Shown here one piece after another: positions 50,997 to 59,164 of a stretch of DNA of 64,000 nucleotides (its first letter is position 1; each line of letters opens with the position of its first letter). A model generated the notes under the pieces. That model saw only the letters and a list, made by a program, of their open reading frames with translations, was not told the origin of the DNA and did no database searches. The position numbers and the translations under genes are program-made. This stretch comes from CBDDBX01 sp965225955 (GTDB taxonomy: Bacteria > Acidobacteriota > Aminicenantia > UBA2199). The stretch lies in NCBI GenBank assembly GCA_965225955.1, contig CBDDBX010000030.1, positions 57,908 to 121,907 of the forward strand, written 5' to 3'.

Positions 50997-53183
50997 ATGA
51001 ATATAAACAGAGATAATATAATAAAACTTCTGATGTATCTTGCTGCAGTTGTAGTTATAAATGTAGCAGGTGCTTCACTCTTTATGCGCTTTGACCTCAC
51101 TTCAAGAGGTATGTATTCTCTTTCAGATGCAAGTATCGAAGCTGTGGAAACTCTTAAAGAGCCACTTAAGATTAACGCTTTTTTCTCAAAAAACCTTCCT
51201 CCACAGATGGGTAATATTGAACAGTATCTTAAAGATATGCTGGATCTGTATGCATCACATGCAGGGAGTAACTTCTCTTACAGGTTCTATAATGTAACTG
51301 CAGATGAAGGGGATCTCTCCGAAGAGGCTGCGGAGAACAGAACGCTTGCTCAGGAGTATGGTATTAATCCACAGATGGTTCAGAAAGTGGATCAGGATGA
51401 GGTAAAATCAGTTAAAGCTTATATGGGGCTTGTATTAATACATGGAGATATTACTGAAATTATTCCTGCAGTGGCTTCCACTGAAGGTCTGGAATACCAG
51501 ATTACATCCACTATTAAAAAGATGAATAATAAGATTTCAGCACTACTGAGACTTAAAGATAAGATCAGAATTCATGTTGTTCACTCTTCTTCAATGGCAG
51601 ATATTGCCAGAGCTATTGAACTTAAAGGTCTCAATGAACTGAATGGCAGAATGAAAACTGTTGTAGATAAGCTTAATTCAGCAAGTTACGGGAAACTGGA
51701 GCTTAAGGTTACTGATCCATCTACAGCAGGAGAAGCCGGAATTGAGAACTTTAAAAGGTTTGCTATAAAGTGGCCTGATATGCCTGATAAAGGTGTAAAA
51801 GCCGGCGAAGGGTATCTTGCGGTTGGTATTCAGTATGGTGATAAATCTTTTGAAACTTCACTGCTTTCAAGAAAGATGGCTCTCACTTCAAAAGGATTAA
51901 CTGAACAGTATTCAGTAAAAGATGATAAAGAGATAGAGAGTTTTATCAGTGGCAATATAGATTCACTTATAGATATTAATGAATCTATCGGTTATGTAGG
52001 GTCAAACGGAACTGTTATGCTGGCATCACAGCTGCCACCTCAAATGCAGATGATGAGGCAGAAAGCTCAGGCAATAAGTAATTTTGATGGTCTTCTGCGC
52101 CAGAACTATACAATTAAGAATGTTATGTTGAAAGATGGAATTCCTGAGGGTATCAGAACTCTTATTATTGCTGGAGCTAAAAATGAATTTTCTGAATGGG
52201 AACTACTTCAGATAGATCAGTTTCTTATGAGAGGAGGCTCTCTGGCAATATTCTCTGACTCTTTTAAAGAGGTACAGCAGCAGAGACAACAGATGTTTGG
52301 AGGAATGAATCAGCCTGTCTATCTTCCTCTTAATACGGGACTTGAGAAACTACTTGAACATTACGGTATCAAAGCAGAGAAATCCTATGTAATGGATAAG
52401 AGCTGTTTCACCAACAGAGATCAGTTCAGAGGAGAAATTCCAATCTACTTTGCTCCAATGATTAAAAACCGTAATATAAATCATGAGCTTGGTTTCCTTG
52501 AAAATATAAAAGGCCTGATTACTCTTAAGAGTTCTCCTCTTACAGTTGATAAAGATAAGCTGAAGAAAAACGGAATAGATTCAAAAGTTCTCTTCTCATC
52601 AACCAGTAATGCCTGGGAAATGAAAGGGCGCATAAATCTTATGCCCATGATGATTAAGCCTCCTGTTGATGATAAGAGTTACAGTAAGTACCCTCTTGCA
52701 TACCTTCTGGAAGGCTCTTTCAGTAGCTATTTTGATGGCAGAACTCTGCCGGAGAAACCAGTTGAAGATAAAAATAAAAAAGAAGATAATAAAGATAAGA
52801 AAACAACAGAAGTTGTTAAAACCGGTGTTGAAGCTGCAGGTGGAGTTTTAACAAAAGGGAGACCCGGAAGAATTTTTCTGACAGGTACTTCTGATATTAT
52901 TAAGGATAATGTTGTTGATCGTGGTGGCGAAGGTCCCAATGCAATGTTTGTTATGAACACTATCGATTATCTGAATAATAATGAAGGACTTGCTGTTATG
53001 AGAAGTAAAGAGCAGGTTTTCAGTCCTTTGAAGGATACAACCCATGGTACAAGGCTGGCAATTAAATCTGTTGTATATGGTGGTTTGCCTCTGGGAGTAA
53101 TTCTGGCAGGTATTTTTGTCTGGATTGGCAGAAAGAAACGTAAAAACCAGATTAGAGAAGTTTTTCGTAGAAGAGAAAGCTAA
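50997..53183 (+). CDS. GldG-family ABC auxiliary protein
   Basis: About 728 aa. It has an N-terminal membrane helix (residues 10-30), a long extracytoplasmic domain of the ABC_transp_aux/GldG type (SDASIEAVETLKEPLKINAFFSK, VIPAVASTEGLEYQITSTI, LRTLIIAGAKNEFSEWELLQIDQFLMRGGSLAIFSD), a lysine-rich linker near residue 600, and a C-terminal membrane helix (about 695-712). Such proteins are thought to load or present the substrate for the GldA/F transporter. It starts 12 bases after the permease gene. Confidence 0.88.
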   Translation: MNINRDNIIKLLMYLAAVVVINVAGASLFMRFDLTSRGMYSLSDASIEAVETLKEPLKINAFFSKNLPPQMGNIEQYLKDMLDLYASHAGSNFSYRFYNVTADEGDLSEEAAENRTLAQEYGINPQMVQKVDQDEVKSVKAYMGLVLIHGDITEIIPAVASTEGLEYQITSTIKKMNNKISALLRLKDKIRIHVVHSSSMADIARAIELKGLNELNGRMKTVVDKLNSASYGKLELKVTDPSTAGEAGIENFKRFAIKWPDMPDKGVKAGEGYLAVGIQYGDKSFETSLLSRKMALTSKGLTEQYSVKDDKEIESFISGNIDSLIDINESIGYVGSNGTVMLASQLPPQMQMMRQKAQAISNFDGLLRQNYTIKNVMLKDGIPEGIRTLIIAGAKNEFSEWELLQIDQFLMRGGSLAIFSDSFKEVQQQRQQMFGGMNQPVYLPLNTGLEKLLEHYGIKAEKSYVMDKSCFTNRDQFRGEIPIYFAPMIKNRNINHELGFLENIKGLITLKSSPLTVDKDKLKKNGIDSKVLFSSTSNAWEMKGRINLMPMMIKPPVDDKSYSKYPLAYLLEGSFSSYFDGRTLPEKPVEDKNKKEDNKDKKTTEVVKTGVEAAGGVLTKGRPGRIFLTGTSDIIKDNVVDRGGEGPNAMFVMNTIDYLNNNEGLAVMRSKEQVFSPLKDTTHGTRLAIKSVVYGGLPLGVILAGIFVWIGRKKRKNQIREVFRRRES

Positions 53184-53193
53184 GGAGAGTTTA

Positions 53194-54156
53194 ATGAAAA
53201 AAGAGTATCTTGTACTGACTCTTGTTATAGTATCTTTATCACTATACCTTCTGTTCCGGCAGAGTGGATATAATCTGAGGGATATTCCTGAACTGGAACC
53301 TGTTGATAAAGGTGCAATTACAAAGATTACCGTAAAAGGAATGGAGAATAGTTATACTCTTGTTAATAAGAATAAGGTATGGACTCTTGAGAAAGGTAAT
53401 TTTAAAGCCGATGAGGTTAAAGCTGATAAGGTAGCATCCCTGATTGCTGAACTGAAACTGAGGGAGATGGTATCTGAGTCAGAGAACTATGACCGGTATG
53501 AACTTGGAAGTAACAAAGCTCTTAATGTTAAAGCTTTTGCAGGAGATAAACCTGTAAGGGAGTTTGTTGTTGGAAAGGCGGCATCCACATACAGGCATAC
53601 TTATGTAAAGCTGAGTAAAGATCATAAAGTTTATCTCGCATCCGGTGCTTTCAGAAAAGATTTTGATATGGCAGCAAAAGAGATGAGAGATAAGAAGGTT
53701 ATGGACTTTAAAAAAGATGCTGTAACTTCAATTGCTTTCAAAGAGAAAGATTCAATGCTCTCTTTTTCCAAAATAGAAGAGAAGAGTCCCGCAGCTAAAG
53801 ATGGACAGAAACAGGCGGCTCAGGAAACAAAAGTTGTGAGCTGGCAGTTTTCCATTGGAAGAAAAGGGGATAAAAAGGCTATTGAAGAGGTTATTGGGGA
53901 GTTAAGTAATCTTAAATGTGACTCTTATGTACCACAAAAGCCTAAAGCAGATCTTATGAATCCGGTCTATACAGTAACAGTTATGACCGATAAGACTCAT
54001 ACTATCAATTTCTATGGTCAGAATGGAGATAATGCCAATGAGTTTCTGATAAGCTCTTCAGATTCAGATACACCTTTTCTTCTTGCATCATGGAAAGCAA
54101 AGAAGATAATGAAAGCCTTTGATGAATTAAAAGGTATGAAAAAAGATAAGAAATAG
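53194..54156 (+). CDS. DUF4340 domain protein, membrane-anchored
   Basis: About 320 aa with an N-terminal anchor (residues 4-21) and an extracytoplasmic domain with two DUF4340-like repeats (YTLVNKNKVWTLEKGNFKADEVKADKVASLIAEL; later IEEVIGELSNLKCDSYVPQ). DUF4340 proteins are regular companions of GldF/GldG-type operons. The ATG at 53194 follows TAAGGAGAG and sits 10 bases after the previous stop. Molecular role unknown. Confidence 0.85.
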   Translation: MKKEYLVLTLVIVSLSLYLLFRQSGYNLRDIPELEPVDKGAITKITVKGMENSYTLVNKNKVWTLEKGNFKADEVKADKVASLIAELKLREMVSESENYDRYELGSNKALNVKAFAGDKPVREFVVGKAASTYRHTYVKLSKDHKVYLASGAFRKDFDMAAKEMRDKKVMDFKKDAVTSIAFKEKDSMLSFSKIEEKSPAAKDGQKQAAQETKVVSWQFSIGRKGDKKAIEEVIGELSNLKCDSYVPQKPKADLMNPVYTVTVMTDKTHTINFYGQNGDNANEFLISSSDSDTPFLLASWKAKKIMKAFDELKGMKKDKK

Positions 54157-54168
54157 TAGTTAAATACA

Positions 54169-54190
54169 GTGCCGCAGAAATCTGCGGCAC
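54169..54190. terminator. Bidirectional terminator between DUF4340 and M29 peptidase genes
   Basis: GTGCCGCAGA (54169-54178) and TCTGCGGCAC (54181-54190) form a near-perfect GC-rich stem between convergent genes, followed by TTCTATT on the plus strand. Confidence 0.8.
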
Positions 54191-54207
54191 TTCTATTCAG
54201 GGTTTAA

Positions 54208-55365
54208 TTAAAATACGAGATATTTTCCGTTCTCAAAAATAAGCTTCTCTTCGCAGGGGCCGTAATTAAGAACAATTGATTTAATAGCAACCTTTGGCTG
54301 CATTGCAGGAATATAAACCTGATCCAGATGGATAACTTCTGAAGGTGATGAGAAATCTGAAGGACTTGTGTTACCTCCAAAATGATCACTTCTGCCAAAA
54401 GCTACATGGAAACCGAGTTTCTCATCCAGAAGAATTTCCCTGATTGGAGTGAGACCAAAATCTCCAAGAACTCCAAAGCCCAGTTCAGCCATGTTTCCAT
54501 AAGCCGGTTCTCTTTTCAGATGATCAATCTCTTTTTCAAGTTCAGGACTCTCTTCTCCTCTGAATCCTTTTGCTTCGACAGCAAAATTCTCTTTAATAGT
54601 AAACAGAATTACTTTTTCTCCAATCTGAACAGGTAAGATGCCGTTTGTTAAACTTTCTGCCTCTTTTTCGCCTTCATAAGGAACGATGTAGGTTTCACCA
54701 CTTGGCAGGTTGCCGGCAATCCCTTTCTCAGGAAAACGACCTGCACTGAGGTGTCCAAGACGGAATCTTAAGTCAAAGTTAATATGAAACTCTTCTCCAT
54801 CTACTTCAAATATACATTTTGCAGCAGTTGCAGGGTCAACTAATTCTTTAATAATCCCAACTCTTCTGCCAACTTCGTTGTAATCAATTCTTAAAGCCGG
54901 AAGCATTGAAGGGGCAAAACCAGGCATAGTTGCAGCTCTGAAACCGTATTTTTTAGCAGCATTCTTCAGAGGAGCAGTTGTTGAGTTCTCTGTAGGAGCC
55001 ATAAACAGCTGATTGGTTTTAAAAACTTCATCAAAAGTCATATGTGTTCCGTGATTTTTGAGATCCTCTGCTTTTGCAGGGAGAGTTTCATCTATTCTGT
55101 AACAATCTGCAGGAAGATCTGCATTGTTGGAGCCAACATCGTAATATGCAAAAAGAGAAATCTTTTCCAGGTCAAGATCTTCTGTTTTTTCTCTCAGATC
55201 TTTATACCACTGAAGGGCAATTCCTCTTCTTACTTCCCAGTCTTTGTTATCTGGTGTTACTTCTCTTGGAATATCCACAAGAATTCCCAGTTCCTTCTCT
55301 TCACCGGTAAAAGGGAATACAGCTTTAATAAGATTTATAAGTTCTTCTGGTAACAGTTTTTCCAT
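54208..55365 (-). CDS. M29-family (thermophilic) aminopeptidase-like protein
   Basis: About 385 aa. The C-terminal half carries the blocks of peptidase family M29: NLPSGETYIVPYEG, AELGFGVLGDF, REILLDEKLGFHVAFGRSDHFGG and VIHLDQVYIP, with Glu, Glu, His and HxD as the probable two-metal ligands. The N-terminal half (about 1-160) is less familiar. GGAGG precedes the ATG at 55363-55365. It is likely a cytoplasmic aminopeptidase with broad specificity. The closest alternative is an uncharacterised leucyl-aminopeptidase-like subgroup. Confidence 0.78.
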   Translation of the reverse strand: MEKLLPEELINLIKAVFPFTGEEKELGILVDIPREVTPDNKDWEVRRGIALQWYKDLREKTEDLDLEKISLFAYYDVGSNNADLPADCYRIDETLPAKAEDLKNHGTHMTFDEVFKTNQLFMAPTENSTTAPLKNAAKKYGFRAATMPGFAPSMLPALRIDYNEVGRRVGIIKELVDPATAAKCIFEVDGEEFHINFDLRFRLGHLSAGRFPEKGIAGNLPSGETYIVPYEGEKEAESLTNGILPVQIGEKVILFTIKENFAVEAKGFRGEESPELEKEIDHLKREPAYGNMAELGFGVLGDFGLTPIREILLDEKLGFHVAFGRSDHFGGNTSPSDFSSPSEVIHLDQVYIPAMQPKVAIKSIVLNYGPCEEKLIFENGKYLVF

Positions 55366-55448
55366 ATATTTCCTCCTTGTATAAATAAGTATAAATTATA
55401 CGGTTGCTTATATTAAATATCAACAATACTGAGTGGATAATAAATGTA

Positions 55449-55458
55449 GGGGTCAGGC
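55449..55458 (+). repeat. REP-like motif GGGGTCAGGC, copy 10
   Basis: It lies in the 577-bp gap before the ferredoxin gene and shares the longer context AAATGTAGGGG...CAGGCAT with the site at 56873. Confidence 0.75.
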
Positions 55459-55510
55459 ATACTTCGAGAAGCTGATGTTATTGCCAGGTTGCTATAGTCT
55501 GACAGAATTT

Positions 55511-55658
55511 CCCTTCTTTAAAAGGAGGGGTGGCTGGTACTCCAGTCGGGGAGGTTCTGATAGAGCAGCACGATTTAATATTTACAGATTTCAGACGTCT
55601 TTGGACTCATTAAAACCACCTCCCCCTCGTTCCTCGGGTACTCCTCCTACAGGAGGAG
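55511..55658. repeat. Palindromic dispersed repeat, GGGGAGG...CCTCCCC type
   Basis: Two oppositely oriented half-elements: the left contains AAAGGAGGGGTGG (55520 onward) and GGGGAGGTT (55548-55556); the right contains AACCACCTCCCC (55614-55625) and the perfect hairpin CTCCTCCT-AC-AGGAGGAG (55641-55658). A reading frame running through it is not a real gene. Confidence 0.6.
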
Positions 55659-55767
55659 AGCTATGTCCTTGCTTCGCTGCGGATCTCCTGAAGGTATGTA
55701 TAAATTGAGGATAGATGCGTTGTAAGATAATTTACTGGAATATAAAAGGTGATGTTAGCCCTGTGTG

Positions 55768-55807
55768 GGTCTGTGATGGTCGGTGATTGTCCCTGTTGGT
55801 CCGTGTT
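55768..55807 (+). repeat. Tandem 10-bp degenerate repeat, array C (4 units)
   Basis: Four consecutive 10-mers: GGTCTGTGAT, GGTCGGTGAT, TGTCCCTGTT, GGTCCGTGTT. Same unit as arrays A and B, 15 kb away. Confidence 0.6.
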
Positions 55808-55869
55808 TGTGTGGGCGATCAGTTATTTCAAGCCACATTAAATAAAAAATCCCATTTTTTTCTGATATG

Positions 55870-55913
55870 GTAACAATTGTTACGGTTGACGTGGGGAATC
55901 TGTACTATATTAT
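55870..55913 (+). promoter_or_regulatory. Palindromic operator and promoter of the ferredoxin gene
   Basis: The perfect 14-bp palindrome GTAACAATTGTTAC (55870-55883) is followed by TTGACG (55886-55891) and TATTAT (55908-55913) with a 16-base spacer. The palindrome centre lies about 43 bases before the predicted start, the position of a class II activator site for a CRP/FNR-family protein. Confidence 0.65.
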
Positions 55914-55942
55914 CGGTGAAGCTAAAGTAAAGGAGGCTGAAT

Positions 55943-56839
55943 ATGAAAAGAAAAGTGATAAAGATTGATAACGATAAATGTAATGGATGCGGCCTTTGCG
56001 TGCCTAACTGCGCTGAAGGAGCAATTCAGATTATTGATGGTAAGGCAAGGCTTATAAGCGATCTCTTCTGCGATGGTCTTGGAGCCTGTCTCGGACATTG
56101 CCCTGAAGGAGCTATCGAGATAGAAGAGAGAGAGGCTGAACCTTACGATGAAAGAAAGACAATGGAAGAAAATATAGTTCCAGCTGGAATGAATACCATA
56201 AAAACTCATCTTGAGCATATGAGAGATCATGGGGAAACAGAGTATCTTAATATTGCTCTCGATTATCTTAAAGAGAAAGGTATTTCAAATCCTCTGGAAG
56301 ATGATATGGCAAAACCGGCAGCAGAGAAGAAGGGCTGCGGTTCCCATGGGGGCGGTGGACATCAGCACGGTCACGGGGGAGGGTGCCCCGGATCAAAAAT
56401 GATGAACTTTGGTGGTAAAGGTAGTGTTAAAGAAGAGCAGAAAGAGGGATCTGTTAAATCTGAACTCCAGCAGTGGCCTGTTCAGTTACACCTGGTCTCT
56501 CCGGTTGCTCCATATTTCAGAAATGCAGATGTAGTACTTGCTGCTGACTGCGTAGCTTTTGCAATGGGTAATTTTCATCAGGACTACCTTAAAGGGAAAG
56601 GTCTTGCAATTGCCTGCCCTAAACTGGACAGCAACATGGAGGTCTACGTTGATAAGCTTGCGACTATGATAGATCAGGCTGAAATCAATACTCTCACAGT
56701 AATGAGAATGGAAGTACCATGCTGCGGAGGTTTGATGGCGATAGCTCAGGAAGCTCTCAAAAAAGCAGAAAGAAAGGTGCCTGTAAAAGAGATAATGGTG
56801 TCATTGAGAGGAGAAAAAATCTCCGAAAAGTGGGTATAA
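55943..56839 (+). CDS. Two-cluster ferredoxin with His/Gly-rich linker (FrdX-like)
   Basis: About 298 aa, cytoplasmic. The N-terminus has two [4Fe-4S] motifs, CNGCGLCVPNCAEG and CDGLGACLGHCPEG. The middle holds a histidine/glycine-rich stretch (CGSHGGGGHQHGHGGGC, about residues 132-148) that could bind metal. The C-terminal half (LVSPVAPYFRNADVVLAADCVAFAMG, ACPKLD, RMEVPCCGGL) is conserved in a group of ferredoxin-like proteins that often accompany the hybrid-cluster protein in anaerobes. AAAGGAGG precedes the ATG. It probably serves nitrosative or oxidative stress responses; hcp is not in the window. Confidence 0.85.
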   Translation: MKRKVIKIDNDKCNGCGLCVPNCAEGAIQIIDGKARLISDLFCDGLGACLGHCPEGAIEIEEREAEPYDERKTMEENIVPAGMNTIKTHLEHMRDHGETEYLNIALDYLKEKGISNPLEDDMAKPAAEKKGCGSHGGGGHQHGHGGGCPGSKMMNFGGKGSVKEEQKEGSVKSELQQWPVQLHLVSPVAPYFRNADVVLAADCVAFAMGNFHQDYLKGKGLAIACPKLDSNMEVYVDKLATMIDQAEINTLTVMRMEVPCCGGLMAIAQEALKKAERKVPVKEIMVSLRGEKISEKWV

Positions 56840-56872
56840 AAATATAACCAGACATAAAAACAGATAAATGTA

Positions 56873-56893
56873 GGGGGCAGGCATGCCTGACCC
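56873..56893. repeat. Inverted pair of REP-like motifs, copy 11
   Basis: GGGGGCAGGC and GCCTGACCC face each other around AT, forming an almost perfect palindrome in the 162-bp gap after the ferredoxin gene. It is the only paired copy in the window. Confidence 0.65.
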
Positions 56894-57001
56894 TTCCAGA
56901 CCACAGTTCTTCCATTGTGAATGCATTGTACAGTTATTTGAAGGAGATTATTTAATCTTAAGTTCCCCATATGTTAAAATCTCTTTTAATGCGAGGTATT
57001 T

Positions 57002-58204
57002 ATGGAGAGAATTCCACTATTAAAAGATTCACATAATCATCTTTATATCTACTCATCTCTGTCTGATGCTCTTGATTTGTCAGTAGCGAAATCAAAAGAA
57101 GAGGCTCTGGTTAAACTTAAGAATTATAGCAGTAACAGGGATATTTCTGTTGCTATCGGATGGAATAGCAGCCGTTTCCCACTCTCAGCAGAAGATTTCA
57201 GCCATCTCCCGCCAATTGTAGTATGCAATAGCTCTCTTCATGGGTTTATTCTTAACTCTGAAGCAGCAACTATTCTGAAAGATTATAATGAAGAGGTCTG
57301 CCTTAATATAGATAACTCAGACTGGGTGGAGAGAAATCTACCTGAGGTTATGGGGTTTGTAAGTTCAATAACAGGTTTTAAAAGTGAAAAAGTAGATATG
57401 ATGCTCTCGTATCTTCTGTCAAAAGGGATCTATTGTCAGGATGATATGTATGCCGGAGATGAGGATTATATTAAGTACATTATAAATTCAGATCTTAAAG
57501 AGAGAATCGGTTTATGGACAGGTATTAAGATATATCGCGAATTAACCGGCAATCTCAGAGATAGTATCAAAGGTATTAAAATATTCACAGATGGAGCTCT
57601 GGGAACAGAAACCGCAGCTCTTGATAAAGGATTCAGTTCCGGGAACAGAGGTATTCTTATCTGGAATGATGAAGAACTTGAAGATATGCTGTGTGAATCA
57701 GCAGGATCTGCGGGGAGTGTCGCGGTTCATGCACTTGGAGACCTCGCAGTGGAGCAGGTTCTGAGAGTATATAGCAGAATTGCAGGTGGCATCTCTCTGG
57801 ATGTAAGAATGGAACATTGTCAGTTTATTACAAAGCAACAGGCTTCAAGAGCCAGAGATCTTGGAATAACCCTCTCGCTTCAACCCAATTTTTCCTGGGA
57901 CTCTGTAAAATATGCTGATAGATTACCGCAAAACTACAGAGAAATTAACTGCGCTTTCAGGATGTTAATAGATGAGGTGGGGTTCAGGCCGGGTAAAAAT
58001 CTTATTCTTGGTTCTGACGGTATGCCTCACGGTTTTGAGTTTGCTCTTCAGCAGTCTCTGTTTCCTCCTCTTGAAATACAGAAGCTCACTCTGGAAGAGT
58101 TTGTAGAGGGTTACTGTATTGATAATATGGTGCCGGGGCATATTGAAATTGATATTGATAAGAAGAACAGAGAGATAAAAGGAAAGGTGATCCAGCCTGG
58201 GTAG
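57002..58204 (+). CDS. Amidohydrolase (YtcJ-like, amidohydrolase family 3)
   Basis: About 400 aa. A TIM-barrel metal hydrolase with DSHNHLY (HxH metal ligands) at the start, IKIFTDGALGTETAAL, AVHALGDLAV (His ligand), MEHCQFI (His) and GSDGMPHG (Asp). The subfamily covers aryl-dialkyl and N-acyl hydrolases with mostly unknown substrates; this one is shorter than typical YtcJ (about 520-550 aa). A GCGAGG site precedes the ATG. It ends in a hairpin shared with the convergent flgL. Confidence 0.82.
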   Translation: MERIPLLKDSHNHLYIYSSLSDALDLSVAKSKEEALVKLKNYSSNRDISVAIGWNSSRFPLSAEDFSHLPPIVVCNSSLHGFILNSEAATILKDYNEEVCLNIDNSDWVERNLPEVMGFVSSITGFKSEKVDMMLSYLLSKGIYCQDDMYAGDEDYIKYIINSDLKERIGLWTGIKIYRELTGNLRDSIKGIKIFTDGALGTETAALDKGFSSGNRGILIWNDEELEDMLCESAGSAGSVAVHALGDLAVEQVLRVYSRIAGGISLDVRMEHCQFITKQQASRARDLGITLSLQPNFSWDSVKYADRLPQNYREINCAFRMLIDEVGFRPGKNLILGSDGMPHGFEFALQQSLFPPLEIQKLTLEEFVEGYCIDNMVPGHIEIDIDKKNREIKGKVIQPG

Positions 58205-58216
58205 ACAGGCTGGATC
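58189..58216. terminator. Bidirectional terminator between amidohydrolase and flgL
   Basis: GATCCAGCCTG (58189-58199) and CAGGCTGGATC (58206-58216) form a perfect 11-bp stem. The amidohydrolase stop codon falls in the loop. Confidence 0.75.
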
Positions 58217-58225
58217 AGCCGATTA

Positions 58226-59161
58226 TTAGATGTAGTCCATAAGCGACTGCTTGTTAATCAGCGCTCCAGACTGAAGGGTTGCCTGTAGACCAACCTGCTC
58301 TCTTGAGAGGTTGGAAATTACTTCTGCCATATCAGCATCTTCCAGAGTTGACATTGTAGAAGTTACTGAAGATTTATACTGTTTCAGCTGACCATTGATA
58401 TCTTCAAGGTGAGCCTTGTTGTTTCCAAGTTTACCTATTGAATTATTTAACTGATCTATAATTTCATGCATTGCCTGTACATCATTTCCCAGTTCAGTTG
58501 TATCATCAGATTTAAGATCAGTTACAAGCTTCTGAAGTGCACCAAAAATATCTATGCTTCCATCATTTATTCCAAAAGCTTCATCTCCCGGAACATTTGT
58601 GTCCACCTTAATGGAAAAATCTGCCTGTATCTGTATCTTATCACTGTTACCGTTATATACTATATCTCCGGGAATAGTAATTGTTTCACCTGAAGGCAGT
58701 ACCTGAGTTGTATCTGCCTGTTTGGTAAACGGTGGGTTATCAGTATCTGACCCTGCAAAGAGGAATTTGCCCATTACTTCACTATTGGCAATGTTCATTA
58801 TTTCGTCTCTTTTCTGTTCAATTTCTGTGGCAATTATTTTTCTTTCTTTTGCTCCAGTGGTTTCTGAAGCCGCCTGTTCTGCTTTAGTAATTATTGAGTA
58901 TATATTGGTAACTATTGAAGATAGAGCTGACTCAGCACTGGATAACCAGGATTTACCTGAAGATATATTCTGTTCATACTGTTCAACCTGATCAATCTGA
59001 TTTCTCAGACTGAGAACATATGACATGTCTGCAGGATTATCTGAAAACTGAGTTATCTTCTTACCAGAAGTACTCTGATTTATAGCTGTATCAAATCTCG
59101 ATTTTGTTGTACCGAGGTTATCAAGAAAATTTCTGTACCATATAGATTCTACTGCTCTCAT
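58226..59161 (-). CDS. flgL: Flagellar hook-filament junction protein FlgL (HAP3)
   Basis: About 311 aa. The N-terminal coiled region (MRAVESIWYRNFLDNLGTTKSRFDTAINQSTSGKKITQFSDNP) and the C-terminal DADMAEVISNLSREQVGLQATLQSGALINKQSLMDYI are the flagellin-like D0/D1 segments of FlgL. It links the hook to the filament and is exported by the flagellar type III system. It starts 3 bases after flgK. Confidence 0.95.
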   Translation of the reverse strand: MRAVESIWYRNFLDNLGTTKSRFDTAINQSTSGKKITQFSDNPADMSYVLSLRNQIDQVEQYEQNISSGKSWLSSAESALSSIVTNIYSIITKAEQAASETTGAKERKIIATEIEQKRDEIMNIANSEVMGKFLFAGSDTDNPPFTKQADTTQVLPSGETITIPGDIVYNGNSDKIQIQADFSIKVDTNVPGDEAFGINDGSIDIFGALQKLVTDLKSDDTTELGNDVQAMHEIIDQLNNSIGKLGNNKAHLEDINGQLKQYKSSVTSTMSTLEDADMAEVISNLSREQVGLQATLQSGALINKQSLMDYI

Positions 59162-59164
59162 CTA

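Noticed and set aside
55433..55708. Ninety-one-codon reading frame upstream of the ferredoxin gene
   Set aside because: It runs through a REP motif and a palindromic repeat; its odd composition is explained by the repeat.
57978..57992. GGGGTTCAGGCC in the amidohydrolase gene as a REP copy
   Set aside because: One extra T breaks the core; coding context suggests coincidence.
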